Below the pieces are notes generated by a model. The model did no database searches. It was not told the DNA's origin and saw nothing but the letters and a program-made list of their open reading frames with translations. Positions 9,404-18,659 of a DNA stretch of 60,265 nt are shown here, piece after piece. Each line of letters opens with the position of its first letter. Position 1 is the first letter of the stretch. This DNA is from Deltaproteobacteria bacterium (GTDB lineage Bacteria; Myxococcota_A; UBA9042). The DNA is taken from NCBI GenBank assembly GCA_016875335.1, contig VGRO01000013.1, positions 1 through 60,265 of the forward strand. Reading direction: 5' to 3'. The position numbers and the translations under genes were made by a program.

Positions 9404-9771
9404 GCCCTGGGGACATTGGGGCTTTGAGGATTGACCGTGAGCGTGCCCGACCGAGGGTGCACAACCAAGTCCAGGTCCTCCAGTACGATGGCACCGAGCA
9501 GCACCTCGCTGCCGACGACCATCGCGCCAAAGAAGCCGCCGCGGTTACCGAATTGCAGCCGGATCGGCCCGCCATACGGCACCATCCGCGGCGTATCGTC
9601 GGCCATGCATACCTCGCGCTCGTCGACCAGCCCAATGCCGAGCTGGGCGGCGACGTGCGCGGAGATGCACAGGTGGGTGGCGCCCGTATCGACGATGGCG
9701 TCGACGGTCATCGGCCCGCGCGCCGGATTCGCGGGGTTGGACAGCACCACTTCGGCGTGCACGATGCCCAT
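9358..9771 (-). CDS. Clan AA (retropepsin-like) aspartic protease
   Basis: Single-domain aspartic protease that must dimerise to form an active site. In the 137 residues the catalytic motif VDTGATHLCIS is near residue 27 and the second Gly/Leu-rich signature LLGAIVLEDLDLVV near residue 90, as in bacterial clan AA proteins. There is no signal peptide, so it is probably cytoplasmic. It starts 8 bases after the vWA/FHA gene and is likely co-transcribed with it as the last gene of the injection-system block. The 3' end overlaps the convergent nucleotidyltransferase by 46 bases. Substrate unknown. Confidence 0.8.
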   Translation of the reverse strand: MGIVHAEVVLSNPANPARGPMTVDAIVDTGATHLCISAHVAAQLGIGLVDEREVCMADDTPRMVPYGGPIRLQFGNRGGFFGAMVVGSEVLLGAIVLEDLDLVVHPRSGTLTVNPQSPNVPRAYARAACAAARPRSA

Positions 9772-9778
9772 GGCCAGC

Positions 9779-11305
9779 CTACTTGAGCCAGAACTGCAAC
9801 TCGCTGTCGCCGAGCTTGACGCGGTCGCCGTCCTTCAAGAACACCTTGTGCACCTGTTGGCCGTTGACCAGCACCTTGTTCTGCGAGTTGAGGTCGGCGA
9901 TCTCGTAGCGCATCTGATCGATCTTCAAGGCGGCGTGCCGGCTCGACACGCTGGCGTCGGGCAGCACGATGGTATTGCCCTTGATGCGCCCCAAGGTCGT
10001 CACGTCGTCGTACAAGTAGAATTCCTGGCCGGCGCACGGTCCGGCGATGCACGCCAGCCGGCCGCGGTGCGGACCCTCCGGTTTGGCGGGACCCGATTCG
10101 GCAGCGGCGGCGGGCGCATCCCCTTTGCGGCGCGCAACGAACACGATGATGCCAATCACCAACCCCAAACCCAGCAGGCCGCCGATCGCCCACATGGCCC
10201 ACTTGAGCCACTTGTCCCACGGCAGGGCCGGGGCCGGGATCCGCACGTCGTTGACGACGCCCTCCTCGGTCGCGCCATCTTTGAGCTTGGCCTTGAGCAC
10301 GATGTTGTACTTGAGGAACTCCTTGTTGCCCTTGATGGTCTCGCCGTGGCTGGGCAGCTCGGCCAGCTTGCCGCGAATGATGAACTGCTTCTTGATGCGC
10401 GAGCCGACCGAATCCCAGGCGCCGGCGATCTGGACGAGTTCCTTGACGCTTTTGTAGACGCCATTGGTGTCGTTGGCGGTCGACTGCAAGAGCGTCAGGT
10501 ATTTCTTGTCGTCGGGCGCAAAGCCGATGACCAGCACGCGGATGCTCTGGTCGCTGTAGCGCTCGATGATGCTCTTGCGTTGCTTTTCGATCTTGGCGAC
10601 ATCGGTCTCCCGGTCCTTGCCGTCCGACATGACGATCAGGAACTTGCGGCGCGTCTGAGAGAGTTTGTCGGCGTTGTCGGCCATGTAGGCCAGCGCCTTG
10701 TCGATGGCGGTCATCGCTTGGGGTTTGAGCGACCTTTCTGCCTTTGCGGCACCTTGGATGGTGGCGTTGCCCTCGTCGTCGGCCGACGGACCCTTGGCGT
10801 TCTCGACCGCGGTCTGGGCACTGGTGAAGTTCGACGACCACGTGCTGATGGGTTCGCTGGCATTGCTGTTGTGGTACTGCAACACCGCGACCTTGTCGTT
10901 GCCGCTCAGCATCTTGATGAGGCGCACCGCGCCTTCTTTCTCGGTCGAGTAGACCGAGATCTCCTCGCCGGCCTGCAACTGGTAGTTGTTTGAAGCGTTG
11001 AGCAAGATGCAGATCGCCACGGGCTCCTTGGCGGCGTCGGCGGTCTCGATCTGCACGTCGACCAGGTTCAGCTTCTGGCCGCTGGCCAGGATCTCCAGGT
11101 CGCCGGGCTCGATCTTCTTCATCGGCTCGCCGTCGGCGTCGAGGATGTCGGCGTTGATGGTCAGCATGCTCGTGGCGGTGTCGAACGAGACCGCGTCGAG
11201 CAGCACCCGCTTCTCGGCCTGGGCAAAAGTGCTGGGCGCGAGCAGCGAGCCGATCATGGCGATCGCCGTCAATCCCCCGAACGTGCGCCGGCGTGCAAAC
11301 TGCAT
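9779..11305 (-). CDS. Membrane-anchored vWA-like plus FHA protein
   Basis: 508 residues. A signal peptide (residues 1-29, ending at FAQA) precedes a von Willebrand A-like domain (about 80-300), a beta-type linker, one transmembrane helix (about 372-395) and a cytoplasmic FHA domain (about 420-508) with TLGR, SSRH and VNG motifs for phosphothreonine binding. The vWA MIDAS is degenerate: the usual DxSxS is replaced by NASNN, although SDGKD is kept. The topology would put the vWA domain outside and the FHA domain inside, suiting a signalling or scaffold role. Lies 75 bases after the FHA gene and 8 before the protease. Function within the injection locus is inferred only from position. Confidence 0.75.
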   Translation of the reverse strand: MQFARRRTFGGLTAIAMIGSLLAPSTFAQAEKRVLLDAVSFDTATSMLTINADILDADGEPMKKIEPGDLEILASGQKLNLVDVQIETADAAKEPVAICILLNASNNYQLQAGEEISVYSTEKEGAVRLIKMLSGNDKVAVLQYHNSNASEPISTWSSNFTSAQTAVENAKGPSADDEGNATIQGAAKAERSLKPQAMTAIDKALAYMADNADKLSQTRRKFLIVMSDGKDRETDVAKIEKQRKSIIERYSDQSIRVLVIGFAPDDKKYLTLLQSTANDTNGVYKSVKELVQIAGAWDSVGSRIKKQFIIRGKLAELPSHGETIKGNKEFLKYNIVLKAKLKDGATEEGVVNDVRIPAPALPWDKWLKWAMWAIGGLLGLGLVIGIIVFVARRKGDAPAAAAESGPAKPEGPHRGRLACIAGPCAGQEFYLYDDVTTLGRIKGNTIVLPDASVSSRHAALKIDQMRYEIADLNSQNKVLVNGQQVHKVFLKDGDRVKLGDSELQFWLK

Positions 11306-11379
11306 CGAAGAACTCCTCGGAGACCGCGCCCTTGCGCGGTGCTGGACAGCTGGGGCGGCCCCCTCTGGCCCTCTTTGAC

Positions 11380-12027
11380 CTACTCCAGCGACTTGAACTT
11401 GAGCTCGGTGCGGCCCAGGCGGATCTTGTCGTTGTCGATGATGTCGTAGCGGGTGATGCGTCGGTCGTTGACGAAGGTGCCGTTGGTCGAGTCGAGGTCG
11501 CTGACGGTGAACACGCCGTTCTCGTGGCGGATCACCGTATGCTTGCTCGACAAATACGGGTCGGTCAGCACCACATCGCAGTCGGCCGCCGTGCCCATGG
11601 TGTTCTTGCCGTCCACGAGCCGGAAATCTCGCCCGCGCAGCTCACCATTGAGCACGACCACCCAGCCGACCACGGGCTTGAAGGTGCTGCGGTTGATGGC
11701 GCCGAGATCGATGGCCACCGTGCGCTCGGCGCCGCCGAATTCCTCTGCCGCCTGTTGCTGTTCTGGCTCTGCCTTCTTCTTGCTGAACCAACCCACGCTG
11801 CCTCCCTCCGCCTTGGGGGCGTCTTTTTTGGCTGGGCCGCCGCCGCCCTTGGCTGCGCCCTTGGCGGCCTTGAGCGGCGCATCGACCGCCTTGTTGAACT
11901 GCTTGGCCGCCGACGACTTGGCCTTGGCGATAGCGCCCATCTTCTTGGCGTTGACCGCGTTGACAGCTCCGTCGATGCGCTGCTGGCCCAGGCTCTTGAA
12001 GAAATCGACGACGATGTTGGCAATCAC
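11380..12027 (-). CDS. Soluble FHA-domain protein
   Basis: 215 residues from the GTG at 12027, which has GGGGTG upstream; GTG at 12075 or the ATG six codons after it are alternatives. The N-terminal 60 residues are helical (VIANIVVDFFKSLGQQRID), then an Ala/Lys/Gly-rich linker, then an FHA domain (about 120-215) with LSSKH and STNGTFVN motifs; the usual GR is GT. There is no signal or membrane segment. Sits between baseplate genes and the vWA/FHA gene on the same strand. Phosphothreonine-based control of the injection system, as FHA proteins do in some type VI systems, is a guess from context. Confidence 0.75.
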   Translation of the reverse strand: MIANIVVDFFKSLGQQRIDGAVNAVNAKKMGAIAKAKSSAAKQFNKAVDAPLKAAKGAAKGGGGPAKKDAPKAEGGSVGWFSKKKAEPEQQQAAEEFGGAERTVAIDLGAINRSTFKPVVGWVVVLNGELRGRDFRLVDGKNTMGTAADCDVVLTDPYLSSKHTVIRHENGVFTVSDLDSTNGTFVNDRRITRYDIIDNDKIRLGRTELKFKSLE

Positions 12028-12156
12028 GTCGCACCCCAGCGCGCGGTCGGCGCGCATCTGGACGCGACGTTGCACCGACGTGGCACACGGCCGCGACCGT
12101 CGCCATCAGGATGGCACGCGGCGGATCGCAGTTCAAGGCGCACAGGGTTCATCGCA

Positions 12157-13698
12157 CTATCCGCGCTTGACCGGCTGGTAGGCCCACATCTTGAACACGT
12201 TGATGTCGCGGTCGGCGGTGACGGGCTTGATCTTGACGCGCAGCGTCACCTCGCGCACGTATTCGGCCAGCACCACGTACACCCAGTTGCGCCAGCGGGC
12301 CTTGCGGTCGCTGCCGGCGCAGATGCAGTTGGCGAGCCGCTTGTCGTTGGCCTCGACTTCGGCCTCCCAGTCGCCGTGCACGTAGTCCATGCGCCAGACC
12401 ACGTACACGTCCTTGCCCGGTTCGACGTTCTTGACCTCGAATTCCAACTGGCCGCCCTCGAACGCCACGCCCGCGTCCTCGACCGTGGCGCCGTCCGGGT
12501 ACTTGAGCTTCTGGCGGGTGCGGTACTTGTCGCGCTCGCCGGTGATGCGCCACTGGTGGCCTTTCTCGCTGTCGGGGTCGATGGGGTCGATGGTGTCGAT
12601 GAGCACCATGTCCTGGCCTTCGATGTTCATGCGCTCTTCGAACGGCGCCGACCGCACTTTGATGTTCTCGACCACCGCGCTGGTGTCGGTGGTCTTGACC
12701 TCCAGCTTCTTTTGCGGCTTGAGCTGCTTTTGGAAGATGGTCTCCATGAACTTTTGGCACTCGCCCTGGTAGCTCATCAAGCCGCTGAGGAAATCGAGCG
12801 AGAAGTGGCGTTCCTGGTAGCGCTGCAACGAAATCTCTACCTGCTTCTTGAAGTTGGCGAAGTCGCGCTGGCTGGAGATCTGCGGCACGTTGGCCTCGAT
12901 TTCCAGGATGACGCTCCACTGGTGGTTCAAGATGATGAGGTAGAGGTTGAAGATATTGCGCAAATCGACCAACTGCGCATGGATGAGCATCTCCAGGGTG
13001 ATGAACCCGTGCAGCACGTCGGCCGCGGGCAGAATGCGCATCTGGTGGAACATCAGCGCGTAGACCTGCTTGCTGCGGCGAATCATCTCCATGATCTCCC
13101 ACAGCATTTGCGGATTCAGAAACGACCCGACGATGCCCGCCACCGGCACGAAGCGCAAGTCGATTTCGTTGGGCTGCGGGTTGAACGGGTCCTTGGGGTC
13201 CAGGATGCGCTTGATGTCCTTGGCCACGTTGATGCGCGCCAGTTCGACCTCGGTGTGCAGGTCGGGCTCCGTCACGCTCCACTCGACCTTGACCGACTCG
13301 GCGATCTTCCTGTGGCCCTTGAAGTCCAGGTTCTCCTTGTAGCTGATGAAATCGGTGAACTCCTCGATGTAGCGCGCCACCAGGTAAACGGTGGCCGGCA
13401 GCTTGAAATCGTTGGGATTGAACTGCTTGATCTCCGGTTCCCACAAGAAGATGTCGTTGCCCTGACCGTCGACGGCGTAGCCGGCCTGGATCTCGACTGC
13501 CAGTTGACCCTGCGACCGGGCGGTCACGCGCATACCGCCTAGGGCGTGCGGCACCACACCGGGGCCGTGCATCATGCGGTTGTGCAGCCGGCGCTTTTCG
13601 ACATGGTAACGCTCGCCGTCGTTCCAGTCCTTCTCGGTGGTGCGAAAGCCGCGAAAGAAGTTCAGGCGGCGGTAGTTGCGTTCGGTGATCTCGGCCAT
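12157..13698 (-). CDS. Contractile-tail baseplate-associated protein, unknown fold
   Basis: 513 residues, start ATG with GAGGAAACG upstream. The N-terminus (NYRRLNFFRGFRTTEKDW, then EKRRLHNRMMHGPGVV) resembles a segment that recurs in proteins of uncharacterised contractile injection clusters in actinobacteria and cyanobacteria, where it begins with a similar YF-G-x-L-T motif; this is from memory. A helical middle (about 190-330) and a beta-rich C-terminus (about 380-513) follow. It directly follows the PASTA-gpI gene (40-base gap), in the place where tail-fibre or distal baseplate proteins usually lie. A receptor-binding role is possible but unproven. Confidence 0.6.
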   Translation of the reverse strand: MAEITERNYRRLNFFRGFRTTEKDWNDGERYHVEKRRLHNRMMHGPGVVPHALGGMRVTARSQGQLAVEIQAGYAVDGQGNDIFLWEPEIKQFNPNDFKLPATVYLVARYIEEFTDFISYKENLDFKGHRKIAESVKVEWSVTEPDLHTEVELARINVAKDIKRILDPKDPFNPQPNEIDLRFVPVAGIVGSFLNPQMLWEIMEMIRRSKQVYALMFHQMRILPAADVLHGFITLEMLIHAQLVDLRNIFNLYLIILNHQWSVILEIEANVPQISSQRDFANFKKQVEISLQRYQERHFSLDFLSGLMSYQGECQKFMETIFQKQLKPQKKLEVKTTDTSAVVENIKVRSAPFEERMNIEGQDMVLIDTIDPIDPDSEKGHQWRITGERDKYRTRQKLKYPDGATVEDAGVAFEGGQLEFEVKNVEPGKDVYVVWRMDYVHGDWEAEVEANDKRLANCICAGSDRKARWRNWVYVVLAEYVREVTLRVKIKPVTADRDINVFKMWAYQPVKRG

Positions 13699-13738
13699 CG
13701 TTTCCTCAGGGGGTCAGGGTGCGCGTTCTTGAGCCCGG

Positions 13739-14659
13739 CTAGGGCGCATTGCTCCAGTCGACGTCGTCTTCGCCGACCAGGTGCTCTTCGCCGATGACGA
13801 AGCCGTGGTCCTCGTCGCCGAGAGCGGCCTGATCGGAGAAGGTCAGAAAGTAGTTGGTGTGCGCGGGCTTTTCGGCCTGGATCACCCGGTGGATGCGGAT
13901 GATCTGGTCGTCTGCGAACGCGCTCGCCGGCTGCGGCAGCTTGACCACGAAGCAGTGGGCGAGGTTCATCGGCGGCAGCACCACCGTCGAGATGCCGACC
14001 TCGCTGGTCACACCGACGCGAAAGGCGTCGAACGGCCAAGCGTTTTCGGTGATCTCGGGCTTGAGGCCGATGTACATCTCCAGCAGCAGTTCGAGCGCGT
14101 ATTTGGTGCCGCGCATGCTGTACAGGGCGGGCGCCTTGCGCAGCCACCGGCGCTGCTTCTCGATCGGCCAGTCGCTCTCCAACTGCAGGGCGATCCAGCT
14201 GGCGAGCCAGGGCAGGAAATGCGGCTCCGTCTCGTGCGGCCGGAACAGCGACGGCAATCGATCGAGCACGTCGCCTATTTTGTCCTGCTCTTGCTGGAAG
14301 ACCCACAAGAACTCGTGCAGCAGTTGATTTTCGTTGTCGGCGGTCAACTGGAAAATCTGCGGCAGGTAGCGAACCCAGTTCTGCTTGGCGACAGAAAGCT
14401 GGGTGACCGTCGTGCTGTCGACCAATTGCCCGCGGATCGGGAACTGATCGACCACGGTGTTCGGATCGGCGTAGGCCTCGACGTAGCGCGGCAACGGCGG
14501 TGGCAGGCCCGCCTGCTGGAGCACGATGGCGGCGTCGCGCAGTCGCAGACCGGCCAGTTCCGGCATGATGACCTTGCGCAGTCGCCGCTCTGGCGGCCGT
14601 GAGCCGCCACCCGGACGTCCGGCCGCCGCTGCCACTGTGCTCGTCGAACCCAAGGCCAT
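13739..14659 (-). CDS. PASTA domain fused to phage tail protein I-like baseplate wedge
   Basis: 306 residues from the ATG at 14659, preceded by GCAGGTGGTG; an ATG at 14725 directly after the upstream stop is an alternative. Residues about 30-95 form a PASTA-type domain: MPELAGLRLRDAAIVLQQAG, a V-D-Q-F-P-I-R-G step and the closing TTVTQLSVAK. The rest (YLPQIFQL through LPSLFRPHETEPHFLPWLASW and MRGTKYALELLLEMY) matches the P2 gpI / TIGR02242 family of baseplate wedge proteins. Family knowledge places gpI against baseplate J, the gene just upstream. PASTA domains normally bind peptidoglycan or beta-lactams outside the cell, so this fusion is unusual. Confidence 0.8.
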   Translation of the reverse strand: MALGSTSTVAAAAGRPGGGSRPPERRLRKVIMPELAGLRLRDAAIVLQQAGLPPPLPRYVEAYADPNTVVDQFPIRGQLVDSTTVTQLSVAKQNWVRYLPQIFQLTADNENQLLHEFLWVFQQEQDKIGDVLDRLPSLFRPHETEPHFLPWLASWIALQLESDWPIEKQRRWLRKAPALYSMRGTKYALELLLEMYIGLKPEITENAWPFDAFRVGVTSEVGISTVVLPPMNLAHCFVVKLPQPASAFADDQIIRIHRVIQAEKPAHTNYFLTFSDQAALGDEDHGFVIGEEHLVGEDDVDWSNAP

Positions 14660-14727
14660 CACCACCTGCTCAGGGGGACCGCCGCCCCGGTTCCGAATCC
14701 CGGGGCGCTCGGCTGCGCCCGGCATTG

Positions 14728-17700
14728 CTACACGATGCGCTCGTGCGCTTTTTCGACCACCTCGACCCGGACCACGTGGACCAACTCGCCGGTGCCGACC
14801 TTGAACTGGTCGACCTCCAGCTTGGTCGATTCGTCGACCAGGCGCACGCGATCCACGAAGTCGACGCCCGGCACGTCTTCGATGACGTGGTACAGGTCGA
14901 CGCGGTACACGGGGCGGCCAAAGGGCCAACCCTTGCCTTCCTTGCCGCCCTTGAGCGGGTGCAGGAACCAGCGGATGCGCTTCTCGATTTCGCGCTTTAC
15001 CCGGTCCGACCCGGCGGTTTGAAGCACCACAATCTCGACGATCGTCGACAGTTCGCGGAACGTAGGCCGCTGCACGTTGAGCAAGGTCGAGATCAGTTTG
15101 CGGTCGGCGAGGTGGTTTCGCACCTTGCGCAGCAGCTCGGTCGACGGGATCGGCTTGTCGAGGAAATCCGGGTGCGATTCCGCGACCTTGGGCACGATGA
15201 CCACGGTGATCTCACCCTCGCGCTCGTGGGTCGGCAGGGCGCACACCCGCGCCACCGAGTTCGACGCCTCGATGGCGAGCCATTCGAAGTCCTCAGCGGT
15301 GACCGCCCGACTCTTGGCCTTGAGCGAGTGCGGCCCGCGGCGCTTGGCCTCCTCGATCGTTTCCAGATCGCAACCGCCCGCGGCAGCGTACACGTTGCGG
15401 ACCGCATCCACGTAGGGCACGGCCTGCATCAGCACGGTGACCGCATCGGGGGGTACGTTGCCGCGTTCGCCGTCCCCGACCTGGTAGCGCCGGCACACGA
15501 TGTTGCGGTCGCCCTTCTGCGGGATGAGGCCATGGATGCCGTCGCCGAACCGCACCTCGTTGGTCACGATGTCCTTGACGTAGTGGCGGGCATTGCCCTT
15601 GGACTCGTAGAGCGAGTCCACCGCGATCCAGCGCACGAGCACGCCCTCGGGTGTCTCCTCGACAAAGCGTTCGACGTAGTGGTTTTCCAACTCGTGCAGG
15701 TCGGGGCTCGGCGGCCGCTCGCGCTCCTTGACCCAGATTTCCTCGCCCGGCAGCACCGGTCCCCGCACGAATTTGAACGACTGGTTGGGCGTCCCGCGCG
15801 AGCTGCCCATCAATTCGTCGGTGTAGGTCGTGACGTTGGTCGCGTACACGGTATTGAGCATCACGTTGCGCAGCATCGGCGGCTCGTCGTACCCGCCAAA
15901 CTCCAGCCGTGCGCGCAGCCAGTACAGCGGAACGCCAAAGCGCTTGTGAGCGCGGTGGTCGGTCGGCCCGACGAATTCGACGTACCCCGACTGCGTAAAG
16001 CCGTAGGTCATGTCGCGGGTAATCAGGCTCGTCCAGTCCTTGCCGTTCCAGTACTCCCAGTTGATCACCTGCTCCGCGTGGATTTGGTTCAGTTGCTTGC
16101 TGGTCTGACCCGGCCCGGCGCGCAGTCGCCGCCCCGGTCCATCGTTTTCGGCCAGTTCGAAATACAGTTGGATGCGATCGTTGGGGAAGGGCTGTGGACC
16201 CGGCGGGTTGGGGCCGTCGTAGTTCGAGATCTTGAAGCCCAGGTAAAGCGTCGGGCTCTCCTCGGCGATCGGCTGGAAGGGCTGGAATGGCTTGCCCGCC
16301 TCGGACTCCCCGGCCAGCGCCGTGAAGTCGCTGTACAGAAAGTCGTTGTAGGCCATGACCCTGTCGAACGCATGTTCCTGCTCGACAAAGCGCAGCGCCA
16401 GCCGTTTGACGTTCGGTGGGCGCAGTGGTCGGCTGTCCTTCCAGACCCAACGGTCGTTCTCCAGTTCGTAGGTGCCCGGCACGCCGAAATCGCCGCGCTC
16501 GATGCGCGCGCGCACCCACACCGCTTCCTTGCCGTTGACCTCGGACGCCTTGATGTCCTTGGGGCGCCGAAACGCCACGAAGCCATTGGCCGTCAGGCAA
16601 GCCGTGTCGTCCTTGAAGCCGTGGCCCGGATCCTCCTGGTCGTAGTCTCCAAAGCCGTTGCGACCGATGAGCCGCCACTTCTTGCCGTTCCAGTACTCCC
16701 AGGCCACCACGAGGTCGGTCGACGCCAGCGGCAGCGGGACGACCGAGGGATCCGCAAGCTCGAAGTCGATGCGCACGTCGGCGTCGGGGTGGTCCAGCAC
16801 CTGCGCGCACGAAATGTACAGCGATGAGTCGAGCTTGGGGTCGCTGCCGAACGGCTGCATGGTGCGGTCGGCTTCGAGCTTGAGGTACAGGCCCGCCGCT
16901 TGATTCGAGTACGCCAGGTCGGGCAACTCGCCCTCGCCGGTGAGTTCCAGGCGCATCGACACCACGTCGACCAGGGTATCGGAAGGCTGGGCCGGGACCT
17001 CGATGAGCTTGCCGCGCAGGAACAGCCCGGTGAATTCACCGATTTGCGTCTCCGCCATCTTGGCCGGACCGATGAGCGCCACCTGGTCCGCCTCGGTTTC
17101 GAGCGGAGGGCTGGCCAACGCGCGCCAGCGTTCGCCGTCGAAGTACTCCCACTCCAGTTGCTTGCACAGCGGCACGGGCGTCGACCCCGGAGCCGTCGTG
17201 CGGATGGTCAGGACGGAGGTCTCGTTGAACGCTTCGAGCCGCTTGTCGCCGACGAACAGGAACCGTTCGACGCTGCGCACCCCCGACCACAGTTCGACGC
17301 CCTCACGCTTGCGGCCCAGCAATCCGGTGTAGTCGCTGAAGGTTTCGTGGTACTGGCTCATGCACATCGCCAGCGCGGCGTTGGTCACAACCAAGTCGTT
17401 CTCGGTCTCGAATGCGATGGTGTTGCCGTCCGGTCCCGGCTTGGTGCCCACCCGCGTGCCGTGCGGCACGGTCACCACGTCCGCCTTCGGGTTGATGCCG
17501 AACTTGAGGACCGTGCGAGCCGGCTGCGGTGGCGCGAGCGCGATGCCCATCAGCTCAAGGAACGCAAGGAAGTTCTTCTCCGGCACGCGGTTGAGCCGGT
17601 AGAGCGTCATCTCCGTCATCCAGGCAAAAAGCTCAATGAGCGTAATGCCGGGATCGGAGCGGTTGTGGTTGGTCCACTCCGGGCAGTACTGCGGGATGAG

Positions 17701-17763
17701 GCGGACCGCTTCTTGGACGATGTCCTCGAAATTGCGGTCGTCGAGGTTTGGACTGGGGATCAT
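14728..17763 (-). CDS. Large baseplate J-like wedge protein (Afp11-type)
   Basis: 1011 residues; starts with ATG overlapping the gp25 stop by 4 bases (ATGA). The N-terminus (NLDDRNFEDIVQEAVRLIP, then HNRSDPGITLIELFAWMTE) is diagnostic of the large putative baseplate assembly protein family (TIGR02243) of phage-tail-like particles. Repeated beta domains containing WEYWNGK or WEYFDGE occur three times (near residues 235, 360 and 580), suggesting internal duplication. The J-like core lies at about 720-950 (VRFGDGIHGLIPQKGD). With gp25 and gpI it builds the wedge surrounding the spike hub. Confidence 0.92.
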   Translation of the reverse strand: MIPSPNLDDRNFEDIVQEAVRLIPQYCPEWTNHNRSDPGITLIELFAWMTEMTLYRLNRVPEKNFLAFLELMGIALAPPQPARTVLKFGINPKADVVTVPHGTRVGTKPGPDGNTIAFETENDLVVTNAALAMCMSQYHETFSDYTGLLGRKREGVELWSGVRSVERFLFVGDKRLEAFNETSVLTIRTTAPGSTPVPLCKQLEWEYFDGERWRALASPPLETEADQVALIGPAKMAETQIGEFTGLFLRGKLIEVPAQPSDTLVDVVSMRLELTGEGELPDLAYSNQAAGLYLKLEADRTMQPFGSDPKLDSSLYISCAQVLDHPDADVRIDFELADPSVVPLPLASTDLVVAWEYWNGKKWRLIGRNGFGDYDQEDPGHGFKDDTACLTANGFVAFRRPKDIKASEVNGKEAVWVRARIERGDFGVPGTYELENDRWVWKDSRPLRPPNVKRLALRFVEQEHAFDRVMAYNDFLYSDFTALAGESEAGKPFQPFQPIAEESPTLYLGFKISNYDGPNPPGPQPFPNDRIQLYFELAENDGPGRRLRAGPGQTSKQLNQIHAEQVINWEYWNGKDWTSLITRDMTYGFTQSGYVEFVGPTDHRAHKRFGVPLYWLRARLEFGGYDEPPMLRNVMLNTVYATNVTTYTDELMGSSRGTPNQSFKFVRGPVLPGEEIWVKERERPPSPDLHELENHYVERFVEETPEGVLVRWIAVDSLYESKGNARHYVKDIVTNEVRFGDGIHGLIPQKGDRNIVCRRYQVGDGERGNVPPDAVTVLMQAVPYVDAVRNVYAAAGGCDLETIEEAKRRGPHSLKAKSRAVTAEDFEWLAIEASNSVARVCALPTHEREGEITVVIVPKVAESHPDFLDKPIPSTELLRKVRNHLADRKLISTLLNVQRPTFRELSTIVEIVVLQTAGSDRVKREIEKRIRWFLHPLKGGKEGKGWPFGRPVYRVDLYHVIEDVPGVDFVDRVRLVDESTKLEVDQFKVGTGELVHVVRVEVVEKAHERIV

Positions 17764-18161
17764 AGATCCTGCTCCCGCCTGAGGTAGAACGGATAGACCA
17801 TGTTCATGTCGACGTTGGTCGAGCGCACCTTGTAGTTGATCTCGACCAGCATCAACGACTCGGGATCCTTCTGCGGTCGGGCTGACACGCGCACGTCGGT
17901 AATGCGCGGCTCCCATTTGTTCAGGGCCTCGGCGACGTAGAACGCGACCATGCCGGCGGTCGTCGACGAATTCGGGTGGAAGGCGTAGTCGTGGATGCGG
18001 CAGCCGAACATGGGCCGCATGACGCGCTCGCCGACAGCCGTGCCGACGATCAGCCGCACGCCCTCCTCGATGTTTGCCCCGCCCTCGGACATTGCCATGC
18101 CGCCGACTGCATTGATCTGCAGCGGAAACTTCAGGCCTTTGCCAAGGAAGCTCTTGACCAT
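17760..18161 (-). CDS. gp25-like baseplate wedge protein (Afp9-type)
   Basis: 133 residues of the GPW/gp25 lysozyme-like, non-enzymatic family that nucleates sheath assembly at the baseplate. The characteristic segment runs from IEEGVRLIVGTAVGERVMRP through FGCRIHDYAF to WEPRITDVRV. Start ATG at 18161; the end overlaps the baseplate J start by 4 bases. A candidate promoter lies about 250 bases upstream. Confidence 0.93.
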   Translation of the reverse strand: MVKSFLGKGLKFPLQINAVGGMAMSEGGANIEEGVRLIVGTAVGERVMRPMFGCRIHDYAFHPNSSTTAGMVAFYVAEALNKWEPRITDVRVSARPQKDPESLMLVEINYKVRSTNVDMNMVYPFYLRREQDL

Positions 18162-18659
18162 TGCGGGTTTGACCTCAGGGCTGCAGCAACTAGCGGGCGG
18201 CGGTCACGTGCACGGTCAGCTCCGAACGAGTCGGGGCCCCGGCGCGGGTTGCGGACACCCGGCGGTCCGGCGTCTGCCGGTTTCCATGCGGGGGTCATCC
18301 CAGGTGCGGCATTCGACCGCGGCCCGCTCACCCAGGCGAGCGAAGGCGAGGTCCCAGGGACGTCGAAACGCGCGCAGCAGCCCAGGCGGCGGATTCGCGC
18401 AACCGGCGCAATCGTAACGGCATGAGGAATGGTGTCAACGCCCGGACCGGATGGCGCCTGCGCCGCCCGAACTCGCCTGTGGGCCGCGTCGTGCAAAGCT
18501 GCGTTTTGCAACGGACCGAGCCGCATGCACGGGTCGCGCCAAACCTGTACAGGCGGTGTGCGCGTGCAACGCTAGAAAAAACGCTGCGATCGCCGGGGGC
18601 AACGTGGCGGTCCGCGCGCTGGCCGGGTCCATCGCCACCCAGCCGCGCGACATCTTGCC
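18162..18659 (-). other. 498-base gap where a spike/PAAR gene would be expected
   Basis: Between the gp27-like hub and gp25 I find no convincing coding frame on either strand; the open frames lack protein-like composition and family motifs. It contains a strong promoter candidate (18411-18438), a 10-base palindrome (cctgtacagg, 18545-18554) and an A6 run near 18576. In related loci a gp5 OB-fold or PAAR tip gene often sits here. Confidence 0.5.
18411..18438 (-). promoter_or_regulatory. Candidate internal promoter for the baseplate half
   Basis: On the minus strand, TTGACA (18438-18433), a 16-base spacer and TACGAT (18416-18411). It matches three other minus-strand promoters of the window in -35 sequence and exact spacing. 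It would give a roughly 240-base leader before gp25. Confidence 0.5.

Noticed and set aside
18588..18597. gcgatcgc-type palindromes as HIP1 elements of cyanobacteria
   Set aside because: The octamer appears at only a few sites in 60 kb, which is expected for this GC content, and other gene content does not fit cyanobacteria.
18131..18659. Possible PAAR or gp5 spike gene in the gap after the hub gene
   Set aside because: All frames were read; none shows the PAAR proline-alanine-alanine-arginine pattern, an OB-fold pattern, or a beta-helix repeat.
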